From: Gemmatimonadota bacterium
GTDB lineage: Bacteria > Gemmatimonadota > Gemmatimonadetes > Gemmatimonadales > Gemmatimonadaceae
Direction: 5' to 3'
NCBI GenBank assembly: GCA_028287235.1
Contig: JAQBQB010000019.1
Span: 40,184-104,183 of the forward strand
DNA: 64,000 nucleotides
Positions 36,061-45,930 of the stretch are shown here, one piece after another; the stretch's first letter is position 1, and every line of letters begins with the position of its first letter. A program made the translations under genes and the position numbers. The notes beneath the pieces were generated by a model. That model was given only the letters and a program-made list of their open reading frames with translations, was not told the DNA's origin and did no database searches.

Positions 36061-37824
36061 GTGGATCGAAAGCTCCTCGGCATTCCCGCGTCTCCCGGCA
36101 TCGCCGTTGGACCGGTGCATCTGCTGCGCTGGGAGATTCCGGAAATTCGGCATCGCATCATTGCGGACGATGCGATTCCGGGGGAGCTGGCGCGTCTCCA
36201 CGTGGCGCTCGATCGCGCGCAGGAGCGCCTGGCCCAGATCCGCGACCGCGTCGAACATTCGGCGGGCCCGCAGGAAGCCGCGATCTTCGACGTGCAGCGC
36301 TCGATCCTCGACGACAAGGAGCTCGTTGGCGCGGTCGAAGCGTTGATCAAGCAGAATCTCGCCGCCGAGAAAGCGTTCGAGATCGTGATGATCGAGTGGG
36401 GGCAGAAGTTCGGCCGGGCCGCGCACCCCATGCTGCGCGAGAAGGTGGGCGACCTGAAGGACGTCGAGATTCGCGTGTTGCTCCTGTTGCTCGACCTGCC
36501 CGATCACGATCCGGTCGACATCCCGAAAGGCACGAACGCGATCCTCGTCACGCACGACCTCACGCCGAGCCTCACGGTGCAGCTCGACCGGGAGGCGATC
36601 GCCGGCATTGCGACCGACGCGGGCACGCGGACGTCGCACGTCGCCATTCTCGCGCGCTCGCTCGGTCTGCCGGCCATCGTCGGCCTGCGCACTGCCACGC
36701 AGGAACTCAGCGGGCGCGAGACGGCCATCCTTGACGGCTCGACGGGGCTGCTGGCGATCAATCCGTCGGTCGCGGACATCGATTCCTACCGCGAGCGGGC
36801 GCGCCAGGAAGAGCTGGCTGGCGAAGAGCTGCGCCACCTCGCTGGGCTCGAGGCCATCACGACCGACGGCGTGCGCATCACGCTGCGCGCCAACGTCGAC
36901 CTGCCCGAGGAAGCGGAGTTGGCCGCGACCAGCGGTGCCGAGGGCGTGGGGCTGATGCGTACGGAGTTTCTCGTCGTGGGGCGCGCGGCGATGCCCGACG
37001 AAGAGGAGCAGTACCGCGCCTACACGCGCGTGGTGAAAGCGTTCAACGGACGTCCGGTCGTCATTCGAACCTTCGACATCGGCGGCGACAAGCTGCCCGT
37101 GGGCGGCTTTCCGACCGAGGCGAATCCGTTCCTCGGGTGGCGCGCGATCCGTATGTGCCTCGACCAGCCGGAGCTGTTCGGCATTCAACTTCGCGCGCTG
37201 CTTCGCGCCGCGGTGCACGGCGACGTGCGCATCATGCTGCCCCTGGTCGTGACCGTGGACGAGGTCCGCGCCGCGCGCGAGCTGCTCGACCAGGCGGCGC
37301 GCGATCTCGAGGCGCGCGGCGCCGAATTCCGCCGCGATGTGCTGCTCGGCGTGATGATCGAGACGCCCGCCGCCGCCGTGGCGTGCGACACCTTCGTGAA
37401 CGACGTCGCCTTCTTCAGCATCGGGACGAACGACCTGGTGCAGTACACGCTCGCCGTGGACCGCGGCAACGCGAACCTGGCGTCGCGCTTCACGCCGCTG
37501 CACCCGGCCGTGCTCAAGCTCATTCATCGCACCATCGTCACCGCGCACCGGCACAACCTCGACGTGGCCGTCTGCGGTGAGATGGCGTCGCAGCCGCTCA
37601 TGGCCTTCGCGCTGATCGGTCTTGGCGTTCGCCAGCTGAGCGTCGCGCCGCGGTCCGTTCCGCTGGTGAAGCGCATCGTGCGCGGAATCTCCGTCGAGGT
37701 GGCGGAGGATGCGGCGAAAGCGGCAGTCGCCGCCGGGACGGCGGCCGAGGCGGAGGCAGCGCTGCGGAGCCGTCTCGCGGGTGTGATGGGGGCCGACGTC
37801 TTCTTCGGCGACGGAAGCGTGTAG
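36061..37824 (+). CDS. ptsI: Phosphoenolpyruvate-protein phosphotransferase (Enzyme I)
   Basis: Autophosphorylates from PEP and passes phosphate to HPr. 587 residues from a GTG directly after the ptsH stop. The phospho-His is His193 (TDAGTRTSHVAILARS; Thr replaces the second Gly of the usual GGRTSH). The PEP-binding barrel shows GVGLMRTEFLVV, RTFDIGGDKLP, MIETPAAAVACD and FFSIGTNDLVQYTLAVDR, with the active-site Cys in VAVCGEMAS. All functional residues are present. Confidence 0.96.
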   Translation: MDRKLLGIPASPGIAVGPVHLLRWEIPEIRHRIIADDAIPGELARLHVALDRAQERLAQIRDRVEHSAGPQEAAIFDVQRSILDDKELVGAVEALIKQNLAAEKAFEIVMIEWGQKFGRAAHPMLREKVGDLKDVEIRVLLLLLDLPDHDPVDIPKGTNAILVTHDLTPSLTVQLDREAIAGIATDAGTRTSHVAILARSLGLPAIVGLRTATQELSGRETAILDGSTGLLAINPSVADIDSYRERARQEELAGEELRHLAGLEAITTDGVRITLRANVDLPEEAELAATSGAEGVGLMRTEFLVVGRAAMPDEEEQYRAYTRVVKAFNGRPVVIRTFDIGGDKLPVGGFPTEANPFLGWRAIRMCLDQPELFGIQLRALLRAAVHGDVRIMLPLVVTVDEVRAARELLDQAARDLEARGAEFRRDVLLGVMIETPAAAVACDTFVNDVAFFSIGTNDLVQYTLAVDRGNANLASRFTPLHPAVLKLIHRTIVTAHRHNLDVAVCGEMASQPLMAFALIGLGVRQLSVAPRSVPLVKRIVRGISVEVAEDAAKAAVAAGTAAEAEAALRSRLAGVMGADVFFGDGSV

Positions 37825-37909
37825 CACAAGCGTGTAACGCACGGCTCCCGGCGGCTAGATTGTAACACGGCTCACCGATGCTTGCCGCGAAACCCTAGAC
37901 GCCAGGTTC

Positions 37910-39082
<1,173 letters not shown>

Positions 39083-39096
39083 TCGGCAGGTGACGC

Positions 39097-39621
39097 ATGA
39101 TCGAAGTGGTGGTGTCCCGGCTCGGCATGGATCCTAACCAGCAGACCTACGTGGTCGTGCTGCAGGAGAAGGACGGCGCGCGGCTGTTGCCGATCTGGAT
39201 CGGGCAAGCCGAGGCGGAGTCGATCGTGACCCACATGCACAACATCACGCACGCCCGGCCGTTGACCCACGACCTCTGCAAGAGCTTGATCGTGGGACTG
39301 GGCGCCGCACTCCGACGCGTGCAGATCACGCGGGTTGAGAACAACACCTACTACGGCGAGCTGCACCTGGAGCGCGCCGGAGCGATCGTGCAGGTGGACT
39401 CGCGCCCATCGGACGCGATCGCCATCGCGCTGCGCTTCGATGCGCCGATCTTTGCCGCCGAAACCCTGCTCGTTCTTCCGGACGACGATGAGGACGAGCC
39501 GACGGGCGACGAGACGTTCACGTCGCCTCCGGCGCAGGACAGCTCGGAGTTCAACGCCGAGCAGTTGAAGAAGTATCTCGAGCATCTGCGTCCCGAGGAC
39601 TTCGGTAAGTTCAACCTGTGA
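39097..39621 (+). CDS. Bifunctional nuclease (BFN/DUF151) domain protein
   Basis: 174 residues. The first ~130 form a BFN domain: VVVLQEKDGARLLPIWIGQA, ARPLTHDL, and SRPSDAIAIALRFDAPIFAAE are diagnostic. The family is named for plant RNase/DNase activity; in bacteria the biochemical role is poorly known. An acidic linker (PDDDEDEPTGDE) leads to a C-terminal helix (EQLKKYLEHLRPEDFGKF) common in this subgroup. It lies 14 bp after metK and its stop overlaps the next gene (GTGA). Confidence 0.87.
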   Translation: MIEVVVSRLGMDPNQQTYVVVLQEKDGARLLPIWIGQAEAESIVTHMHNITHARPLTHDLCKSLIVGLGAALRRVQITRVENNTYYGELHLERAGAIVQVDSRPSDAIAIALRFDAPIFAAETLLVLPDDDEDEPTGDETFTSPPAQDSSEFNAEQLKKYLEHLRPEDFGKFNL

Positions 39622-40745
39622 GCTTTCCACCACAGACCGCCGACTCCTCGGCCGCGCTTCGTCGCGTCGAGGGCCACATCGAGCGCGGTACGCGCAAGGG
39701 CCCGCTGCCGGTCGGCAACCAGTGGGTCGTGCTGCATCGTGTCGGCCCCGATCGCGCCGGCCCGCTCGACTCCGTGCGCACGGACGCCAGCGGTCGGTAC
39801 GCGCTGCGCTATCGCGCGTCGGGCGACAGTACGGCGTTGTACTTCGCGTCGACGTCGTATGGCGGTGTCGCCTATTTCACGTCGCCGCTCCGCGCGCTGG
39901 TCGTCAAGGGCGACGACGCGCTGATCACCGTGTTCGACACGACGTCCGGGCCCGTCGCGGTCAAGATTGGCGGACGTCATCTCGTGGTCGGGGCTCCGCA
40001 GGCGAACGGGCGCCGGCCCATTGGCGAAGTGTACGACTTGGAGAACGACAGCACCGTCACCGTCATCTCGCGCGACAGCGTCACGCCGGTGTGGTTCGCG
40101 CACCTGCCCGCGGCGGCCGTGGGGTTTCAGCTCAATACGAATGGCGATCTCGCGGCCGGCGCCGTGACGCGGCGCGGATCGACGGTGGGGTTATTCGCCC
40201 CCGTGAGTCCGGGCATTCGGCAGGTGGCGTTCACCTACGAGCTGCCGGCCGATGCATTTCCGTTGAGCGTTCCCGCCGAGCGGCCCACGGGCGTGTTCGA
40301 GCTGCTCGTACAGGAACCGTCGGCGAAGATCTCGGGAATCCCTATTCGCGAGATGGCGCCGGTGAGCACCGACGGCCGAATCTTTCGCCGCTTTCTCGCG
40401 CAGGACCTCGAGGGGAGCAGCGTGGCGCGCATCGACCTGCCGCGCATGATCGGAGCCGAGCGCGAAAAGGTGTACCTCGGCGTCGCGCTCACGCTCCTCG
40501 CGGCGATGACACTGGCGCTCGTCTTCGCCGCGCGTCGCTCTACGCCCAAGCTGGCGTTTGCGAGGCGTGTCCGCGCCGAGCCGTCGCCCGCGGAGGCGCT
40601 GCTGCGCGCGATCGCCGACCTCGATGCCGACTTCGAGCGCGGCACGTTCGCCGACGATGACGCGCGGGCTGGCTACGAAACGAAACGTGCCGCACTCAAA
40701 GCGGAGCTGTCCGTCGTGCTCGCCGCCAGTCGGCGTCGCGCGTAG
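39618..40745 (+). CDS. Uncharacterised protein: Ig-like beta domain, one membrane helix, cytoplasmic tail
   Basis: 375 residues from a GTG overlapping the BFN stop. No signal peptide is evident. The N-terminal ~70 residues resemble a carboxypeptidase-regulatory/Ig-like fold (VGNQWVVLHRV, SGRYALRYRASGDS). More beta structure follows, then one membrane helix (VYLGVALTLLAAMTLALVFA, about residue 295) and a basic tail. The tail ends in an acidic/basic helix (LLRAIADLDADFERGTF) like those at the C-termini of CcmI-type and SHOCT-type proteins. Function unknown. Followed 20 bp later by a B12-type substrate-binding protein gene. Confidence 0.65.
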   Translation: MSFPPQTADSSAALRRVEGHIERGTRKGPLPVGNQWVVLHRVGPDRAGPLDSVRTDASGRYALRYRASGDSTALYFASTSYGGVAYFTSPLRALVVKGDDALITVFDTTSGPVAVKIGGRHLVVGAPQANGRRPIGEVYDLENDSTVTVISRDSVTPVWFAHLPAAAVGFQLNTNGDLAAGAVTRRGSTVGLFAPVSPGIRQVAFTYELPADAFPLSVPAERPTGVFELLVQEPSAKISGIPIREMAPVSTDGRIFRRFLAQDLEGSSVARIDLPRMIGAEREKVYLGVALTLLAAMTLALVFAARRSTPKLAFARRVRAEPSPAEALLRAIADLDADFERGTFADDDARAGYETKRAALKAELSVVLAASRRRA

Positions 40746-40765
40746 CCACCATCGAGAGGATTCCT

Positions 40766-41647
40766 GTGCTTCGTTTGCGTGCTCTCGCGTTCGTCGTGGT
40801 GTTTGCGGCCTGTCACGCACCCGAGTCGCGGCCGCCGCAGAGCGGGGAGCTGCGCGATGATTTTGGAACGGCTATCGATCTGCAGCACGCTCCGCGGCGC
40901 ATCGTCTCACTGAATCCGACGACGACGGAGATTCTGTTCGCGATCGGTGCATCCAACCGTCTCGTCGGCCGCTCGCAGTGGGACGTGTTCCCGGATTCGG
41001 CGCTCACCGTACCGAGCCTCGGGCAGGCCCTGCGCCCGAATGTCGAAGCGCTCATCGCGGCGAAGCCCGATCTCGTGGTGCTGTACGCGAGCAACGACAA
41101 CCGGCCGGCGTTCGATCGGCTGAAGCAAGCCGGCATCGCGACGGTGGCGTTCAAGATCGACAGCATCGAGCAGTTCGCGCGCGACGCGCGGATCATCGGG
41201 CGGATCACCGGCGACTCCGCGCGTGCGGGCACGCTGGTCGATTCGATCGAGGCGACGCTGGCGCGGGTGCGCGCCGCGACCGCGTCGCTGCCGCATCCTA
41301 CGGTGTTCATCCACGCGTGGGACAAGCCGATCATCGCGATCGGCGGCGGCAGCTTCATGAGCCAATTGCTCGAGATCGCCGGCGCGCGCAACAGCTACGC
41401 CGACATCGTCGCGGCGTCGGCGCCCGTGACGCTCGAGGACATCGTCCAGCGAAACCCCGACTACGTGATGGCGAGTCCGGTCGCGGCGCCCAAGATCAGG
41501 ATGAGCGCGAGCTGGCGCTCGATTCCCGCCGTGCGAAGCGGACATCTGTTGGTGTACGATACGGTGCTCGTCGGCCGGCCGTCGGTGATGCTGGGGATGG
41601 CCGCGGTATCGCTCGCGAAGCTGCTGCACCCCGGCGTGGTGCGCTGA
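40766..41647 (+). CDS. BtuF-like ABC transporter substrate-binding lipoprotein (second copy)
   Basis: 293 residues, GTG start with ribosome-binding site gagagga 6 bp upstream. Lipobox VVFAACHAP. Class III periplasmic binding fold: PRRIVSLNPTTTEILFAIGA, then a long backbone helix and LIAAKPDLVVLYAS. This family carries cobalamin, heme or ferric siderophores. Corrinoid is preferred because its ABC partners follow directly and converge on the cob operon. No riboswitch precedes it; it appears to be read through from metK. Confidence 0.8.
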   Translation: MLRLRALAFVVVFAACHAPESRPPQSGELRDDFGTAIDLQHAPRRIVSLNPTTTEILFAIGASNRLVGRSQWDVFPDSALTVPSLGQALRPNVEALIAAKPDLVVLYASNDNRPAFDRLKQAGIATVAFKIDSIEQFARDARIIGRITGDSARAGTLVDSIEATLARVRAATASLPHPTVFIHAWDKPIIAIGGGSFMSQLLEIAGARNSYADIVAASAPVTLEDIVQRNPDYVMASPVAAPKIRMSASWRSIPAVRSGHLLVYDTVLVGRPSVMLGMAAVSLAKLLHPGVVR

Positions 41648-41649
41648 GC

Positions 41650-42621
41650 ATGTCGGCCTGGCGCTGGGCGGGTCTCGTTGGCGCGCTCCTCGTCGCGGCC
41701 CTGCTGGCGGTGTCGGTCGGAACGATCAGCATTCCCATATCCGAGGTGTGGCATGCGCTGACCGGCGCCGGCGACAGCATGCCCGACGTGATCGTGCGCA
41801 CGCTGCGCCTGCCGCGCGTTACCCTCGCGATCTTCGTCGGCGCAGGCCTCGGCATGTCCGGCGCGGCACTGCAGGGAACGATGCGCAATCCGCTCGCCGA
41901 GCCTTATCTGCTCGGCGTCTCCGGCGGCGCGGCGGTCGGTGCGGTGCTCGGCAGCGCATTCGGACTTGGCCCGGCGTTGCTGCCGCTGACCGCATTCGCC
42001 GGCGCGATCGTCGCCGTCGTCGCCGCGTTCGCGGTGGCGCGCGCCGCCGGCGCTCGTGGCGATCCGCGGGTACTTCTGATGGCGGGAGTGGTCGTCGGCG
42101 CGTTTGCCAACGCAGCAATCATGGTGGTGCTCGCGAACGCCGAGCCGAACACCGTGCGCAACGCGCTCTGGTGGATGATGGGTTCCGTGGCGGAGGGAAC
42201 GTGGCCGCAGATCGCGACGCTGGCGATTTATGTCGTCACCGGCGGCGCGGCGCTCGTCCTGCTCGGTCGCCACATCGACGTGCTCTCGCTGGGCGAAGAT
42301 GCGGCTGCCGGTCTTGGTCTCGACGTCGACAAGACGATTCGTCGCGTCTTTTTGCTCGCGTCGTTGATCGCCGCCGCGACGGTGGCCGGGGCCGGGCTGG
42401 TCGGATTCGTGGGGCTCGTCGTGCCGCATCTCGTGCGTGCTGCCGGCGTGCGGCGCCATCGCTCGCTCCTCGTCGGGAGCGCGCTCACGGGAGCGACGCT
42501 GGTGGTGCTGGCCGACGTGCTCGGTCGTGTGCTGCGTCCGCCCGCCGAGCTTCCATTGGGCGCCGTGACGGCGCTCATTGGTGTGCCGTTTTTCCTCGTG
42601 AAACTGCGGCGGTTCGTATGA
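41650..42621 (+). CDS. BtuC/FecCD-family ABC transporter permease (second copy)
   Basis: 323-residue integral membrane protein with about ten helices. Family motifs: RTLRLPRVTLAIFVGAGLG, QGTMRNPLAEPYLLGVSGGA, and GFVGLVVPHLVRAAGVRRHR, the coupling region that contacts the ATPase. The start is two bases after the substrate-binding gene, and the stop overlaps the ATPase gene by 4 bp. Likely corrinoid import by context; iron or heme import remains possible. Confidence 0.85.
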   Translation: MSAWRWAGLVGALLVAALLAVSVGTISIPISEVWHALTGAGDSMPDVIVRTLRLPRVTLAIFVGAGLGMSGAALQGTMRNPLAEPYLLGVSGGAAVGAVLGSAFGLGPALLPLTAFAGAIVAVVAAFAVARAAGARGDPRVLLMAGVVVGAFANAAIMVVLANAEPNTVRNALWWMMGSVAEGTWPQIATLAIYVVTGGAALVLLGRHIDVLSLGEDAAAGLGLDVDKTIRRVFLLASLIAAATVAGAGLVGFVGLVVPHLVRAAGVRRHRSLLVGSALTGATLVVLADVLGRVLRPPAELPLGAVTALIGVPFFLVKLRRFV

Positions 42622-43412
42622 TTCGGTTCGACCATGTTCGCGTTCGCTATCCGCACGCCTTCGTCGATGCGCTGGCGGACGTATCGCTGGAGGCCGAGCG
42701 AGGCGCGCTGACCGCGATCGTCGGCCCGAATGGCAGTGGCAAGAGCACGCTCATTCGGGCATTGGTGGGCCGGCTACCGCTTCAGCAGGGCCGCATCGCG
42801 ATCGACGACGTGGCGGCCGCGTCAATCGCCCCCGACGCGCTGGCCCGTCGTGTCGCTGTCGTCACGCAGCGCGAGGACCTCGCCTTTCCGCTGCTCGTGT
42901 CCGAGTACGTCGCGCTCGGACGATTTCCGCACCTCGGCATCTGGCACGCGGCCGGGGAGCGCGATCGTTCAGCGATCGACTCGTCGATGGCCGCGGCCGG
43001 GGTGGAGCAGCTTGGCGACCGGCGTGTCGACGCGTTGTCGGGAGGCGAGTGGCAGCGCGTGCGACTTGCGCGCGCGTTGGCGCAGGGCGGGGAGGCGCTC
43101 GTTCTCGACGAGCCGACGGCCTTTCTCGACGTCGGTCACGAGATGGGCGTGTTCGAGCTGCTGCACGGGCTGGCGCGCGCCGGGCACGCGGTGTTGCTCG
43201 TCAGCCATCACCTGAATCTCGTGGCGCGTTTCGCGGACCACATGGTGCTGCTGCATCGTGGCGCCGTCGCCGCGGCGGGAACACCGGACGACGTCATGCG
43301 CGCCGACACGCTCGAGCGCGTCTACGAATGGCCGCTCGTCGTCACGCGCGATCCGGCGGTGGGCGCACCGGCGTTGGTCCCGCTGCGGACAATGAGTAAA
43401 GAAGTATCATAA
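42618..43412 (+). CDS. BtuD/FepC-type ABC transporter ATPase (second copy)
   Basis: 264 residues. Walker A VGPNGSGKSTLIRAL, Q-loop TQREDLAFPL, signature LSGGEWQRVRLARALAQ, Walker B ALVLDEPTAFLD and switch His in LLVSHHLNLVARF. The stop converges on and overlaps the end of the CobC-like gene by 6 bp, with no terminator between the two opposing transcripts. About half the length is closely similar in wording to the ATPase at 52530-53360. Confidence 0.87.
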   Translation: MIRFDHVRVRYPHAFVDALADVSLEAERGALTAIVGPNGSGKSTLIRALVGRLPLQQGRIAIDDVAAASIAPDALARRVAVVTQREDLAFPLLVSEYVALGRFPHLGIWHAAGERDRSAIDSSMAAAGVEQLGDRRVDALSGGEWQRVRLARALAQGGEALVLDEPTAFLDVGHEMGVFELLHGLARAGHAVLLVSHHLNLVARFADHMVLLHRGAVAAAGTPDDVMRADTLERVYEWPLVVTRDPAVGAPALVPLRTMSKEVS

Positions 43413-44030
43413 ATCTGAGATAGAAGCGGCGTTCGACGCAACGAGCGTCGGTCCGCCGGCGTCCAGTCGGATGATTGTCGCCCGCGCGTGGGCGGCCGGG
43501 TGGTCGAACAGCTCCGTGGCCGGTCGCGCGAACAGGTGACAGACGGCGGCGCGGATCCACCCGGCGTGCGAGACGACGACGACGGTCTCGGCGGCGGACG
43601 CATGCCGACGCGCCTCGTCGAGCCACTGCGCGGCGCGCGCCGCGAGTTCGCGGAGCCGCTCGCCCCCCGGGGGCTTGGCGTCCGTCCAATGATCCATCCA
43701 GGCGCGAAGCCGGGCGCCATCCTCGGCTTCGAGCGCGCTCCATTCGCGCCCGTCCCATTCTCCGAAATCGAGCTCGCGCAGCCGCGCGTCGTACTCGATC
43801 GCCAGATCCCAGCGCTCGGCGAAGATCGTCGCCGACTCCGTCGCACGCCGTAGATCGCTGGCGACGATTCGGGCCGGCTGTCCAATGTCAGAGAGCTCGG
43901 GCCAGGAGTGCGCGAGCCGACGCATGGCCTGCGCGCCCGCCGCCGACAGCGCGACGTCGGTATGCCCAATGCAACGTCCGTCCACACCCGACGCGACGCC
44001 ATGCCGTACGAGCACGAGGTGCACCGTCAC
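43407..44030 (-). CDS. cobC: Histidine phosphatase, probable alpha-ribazole phosphatase (CobC-like)
   Basis: 207 residues, GTG start overlapping the cobS stop (GTGA). Phosphoglycerate-mutase fold with the phospho-His motif LVLVRHGVASGVDG, followed by CIGHTDVALSAAG, close to the CobC pattern GxTDxPL. VVVSHAGWIRAAV supplies the second His. RHGVA replaces the usual RHGET. As the last gene of the cob operon it fits removal of phosphate from alpha-ribazole phosphate or from cobalamin phosphate. A second histidine phosphatase is encoded at 45927-46562, so which one is the true CobC is uncertain. Confidence 0.78.
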   Translation of the reverse strand: MTVHLVLVRHGVASGVDGRCIGHTDVALSAAGAQAMRRLAHSWPELSDIGQPARIVASDLRRATESATIFAERWDLAIEYDARLRELDFGEWDGREWSALEAEDGARLRAWMDHWTDAKPPGGERLRELAARAAQWLDEARRHASAAETVVVVSHAGWIRAAVCHLFARPATELFDHPAAHARATIIRLDAGGPTLVASNAASISDL

Positions 44031-44806
44031 GCCCACATGGGGCGACTCGCGAGCGCGAGATAGACGCTGAGCTCGACGACTTGATTCGCCGCGCCCAGCG
44101 CATCCCCCGTGATTCCGCCGAGCCGGCCTGCAAAGTAGCGACCGGCAAGCCATGTCACGATGATGGTGACAATCATCGGAATGGCGCTGCGCCACCCCAA
44201 CGCGAGCGCGACGATCGCCGCGGACAAGATCGTCGCGCTCGCCAGCCGACTCGCCGTCGCGCCATTCGTGAATGCGCCGCCGGCACTCGCTCGCGGAGCG
44301 TCATCGCTGGGACGGACATATGGAAGCTTCCACATGAGCACCACGCTCGACCATCTACCGAGAACGTGTCCCGCCACGAGCGCACGCGTGAGCGACAACG
44401 CGGTTCCCGAAAGCGTCGTGAGCGCACAGAGCTTTGCCGCCACGACGAGCACGACGCCGATCAGCGCGTACGATCCAACGCGACTGTCCTTCATGATCGC
44501 GAGAATCTGCGCGCGGTCCCACCCGCCGCCGAATCCGTCGATGGAATCGGCGAGGGCGTCCTCGTGAAAGGCGCCGGTCATCCATACCGTCACCGCGACC
44601 GAGACGATGACGGCGATCGGTGCGGACCACAGAAACGTCGCCAGCCACCACGCCGCGCCGCCCGTGAGACCAACGGCAAGTCCAACGATGGGAAAGTACG
44701 TCACCGATGCCGGCAGATCGTCGATGTCGTGCGGCACGACACGCTGCGCAGGGAGGCGCGTGAGAAAGCCGAAGGCGGCGGCGCACGCGCGAAGCTGTCG
44801 ATGCAC
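44027..44806 (-). CDS. cobS: Adenosylcobinamide-GDP ribazoletransferase (cobalamin synthase)
   Basis: Inner-membrane enzyme joining AdoCbi-GDP and alpha-ribazole (phosphate). 259 residues from GTG 44806, two bases after the cobT stop. Motifs: AFGFLTRLPAQ, YFPIVGLAVGL, and the metal-binding GAFHEDALADSIDGFGGG with MKDSRVGSYALIGVV. Multiple membrane helices follow, and the C-terminal GGITGDALGAANQVVEL is diagnostic. All key acidic residues are present. Confidence 0.94.
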   Translation of the reverse strand: MHRQLRACAAAFGFLTRLPAQRVVPHDIDDLPASVTYFPIVGLAVGLTGGAAWWLATFLWSAPIAVIVSVAVTVWMTGAFHEDALADSIDGFGGGWDRAQILAIMKDSRVGSYALIGVVLVVAAKLCALTTLSGTALSLTRALVAGHVLGRWSSVVLMWKLPYVRPSDDAPRASAGGAFTNGATASRLASATILSAAIVALALGWRSAIPMIVTIIVTWLAGRYFAGRLGGITGDALGAANQVVELSVYLALASRPMWA

Positions 44807-44808
44807 GG

Positions 44809-45930
44809 CTACGCGATCGCGTCGCCGGCGTGGCGATCGGCGTTGTCGCCAGCCGATACGCCGGCGGAGGCAAACGTCGCCATGTCGCTCATCACCGCAG
44901 CGGCGGCGCGCAGGATCGGTATCGCGAGCGCCGCGCCGGATCCCTCGCCCAGTCGCATGTCGAGCGACAGCAATGGGCGAGCGTCCCAACCGTTCAGCGC
45001 CTCGCATGCCCCCAGAGCCACCCCATGCCCGCGCTCCGCCGACCGATGCGCAAAGAACACCGCGCCGCCGAGATCGACCGCGGACTCGGCGCCGGCTGCC
45101 ATGCGGCCAGCGCAGAGAATGGCCACCGTTGAGATGAAGCCGTCGGCGACCACGGCGATGCCGTGGCGCGCCGCCTCACGCGCCGCGCCGGCGATCGCGG
45201 CGAGCTCGAGCCCGCCGAGGCATCGCAACAGCTCTCGCGCATTCGGCTCGGAGTCCCGACGCGATGCGTGAAGACGAACCGCGGCGTCTACCACCTCACA
45301 CTTTCGCGCGAGTATGTCATCGCTCACGCCGGTGCCGCGGCCGACCGTCACGCTGGAGACTTCGTGCGTCAGCGCGGACAACAGGGCCGCCGCCGCCGTC
45401 GAATTCCCGATCCCCATCTCGCCCAGTCCGAGAACGCGCACACCGTCTGCGGTCGCACGCCGCACCGCGCTGGCCCCCACGGAGAGCGCGGCCTCGAGCT
45501 CGTCGTCCGTCATGGCCGGTTCGCGCAAAAAGTTTCGCGAGCCAGGCCGAACCTTGTCGTTGCGAACGTTCGCCGACGATGCGAGATCGGCGTCGACACC
45601 CACGTCAATGACGTCGACAGTCGCTCCACAGGCGGCGGCGATGACGTTGATCGCCGCGCCGCCGCGATCGAAGTTGCGCATCATCTCGCCCGTGACGGCG
45701 CGGGGGTAGGCACTCACTCCCTCGTCCGCGACGCCATGGTCGGCGCCGAAGACGCAGACCCGCGCGCGCTCGACTGTCGGTGTGAGCGTTTGCTGAAGAA
45801 CCGAGAGCCGAACGGCGACGTCCTCGAGCCTGCCGAGCGAACCCAGGGGCTTCGTCTTGGCGTCAATCGCACGCCTGGCGTCGGCGACGGTGATGGTGGC
45901 GGTGGCGGTGGCGGTGGCGGTCTGTGTCAT
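44809..45930 (-). CDS. cobT: Nicotinate-nucleotide--dimethylbenzimidazole phosphoribosyltransferase
   Basis: Activates the lower-ligand base to its alpha-ribotide. 373 residues. Motifs: KPLGSLGRLEDVAVRL, VFGADHGVADEGVSAYP, GEMGIGNSTAAAALLSAL, and the catalytic Glu in MRLGEGSGAALAIPIL. The N-terminus carries a (Thr-Ala)n run encoded by a 6-bp tandem repeat and not part of the fold. Overlaps the upstream phosphatase gene by 4 bp (ATGA). The source of dimethylbenzimidazole (for example bluB) is not in the window. Confidence 0.95.
   Translation of the reverse strand: MTQTATATATATITVADARRAIDAKTKPLGSLGRLEDVAVRLSVLQQTLTPTVERARVCVFGADHGVADEGVSAYPRAVTGEMMRNFDRGGAAINVIAAACGATVDVIDVGVDADLASSANVRNDKVRPGSRNFLREPAMTDDELEAALSVGASAVRRATADGVRVLGLGEMGIGNSTAAAALLSALTHEVSSVTVGRGTGVSDDILARKCEVVDAAVRLHASRRDSEPNARELLRCLGGLELAAIAGAAREAARHGIAVVADGFISTVAILCAGRMAAGAESAVDLGGAVFFAHRSAERGHGVALGACEALNGWDARPLLSLDMRLGEGSGAALAIPILRAAAAVMSDMATFASAGVSAGDNADRHAGDAIA
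45895..45921. repeat. 6-bp tandem repeat in the 5' end of cobT
   Basis: Four perfect ggtggc units plus a half unit (plus-strand orientation), preceded by one diverged unit. It encodes the Thr-Ala dipeptide run at residues 4-11 of CobT. In-frame, so length change would not disrupt the protein. Confidence 0.9.

Noticed and set aside
37825..37909. Possible SAM-responsive riboswitch before metK.
   Set aside because: The 85-bp gap lacks the conserved core of the SAM and SAH aptamers I know; only a short direct repeat and a weak -10-like hexamer are visible.
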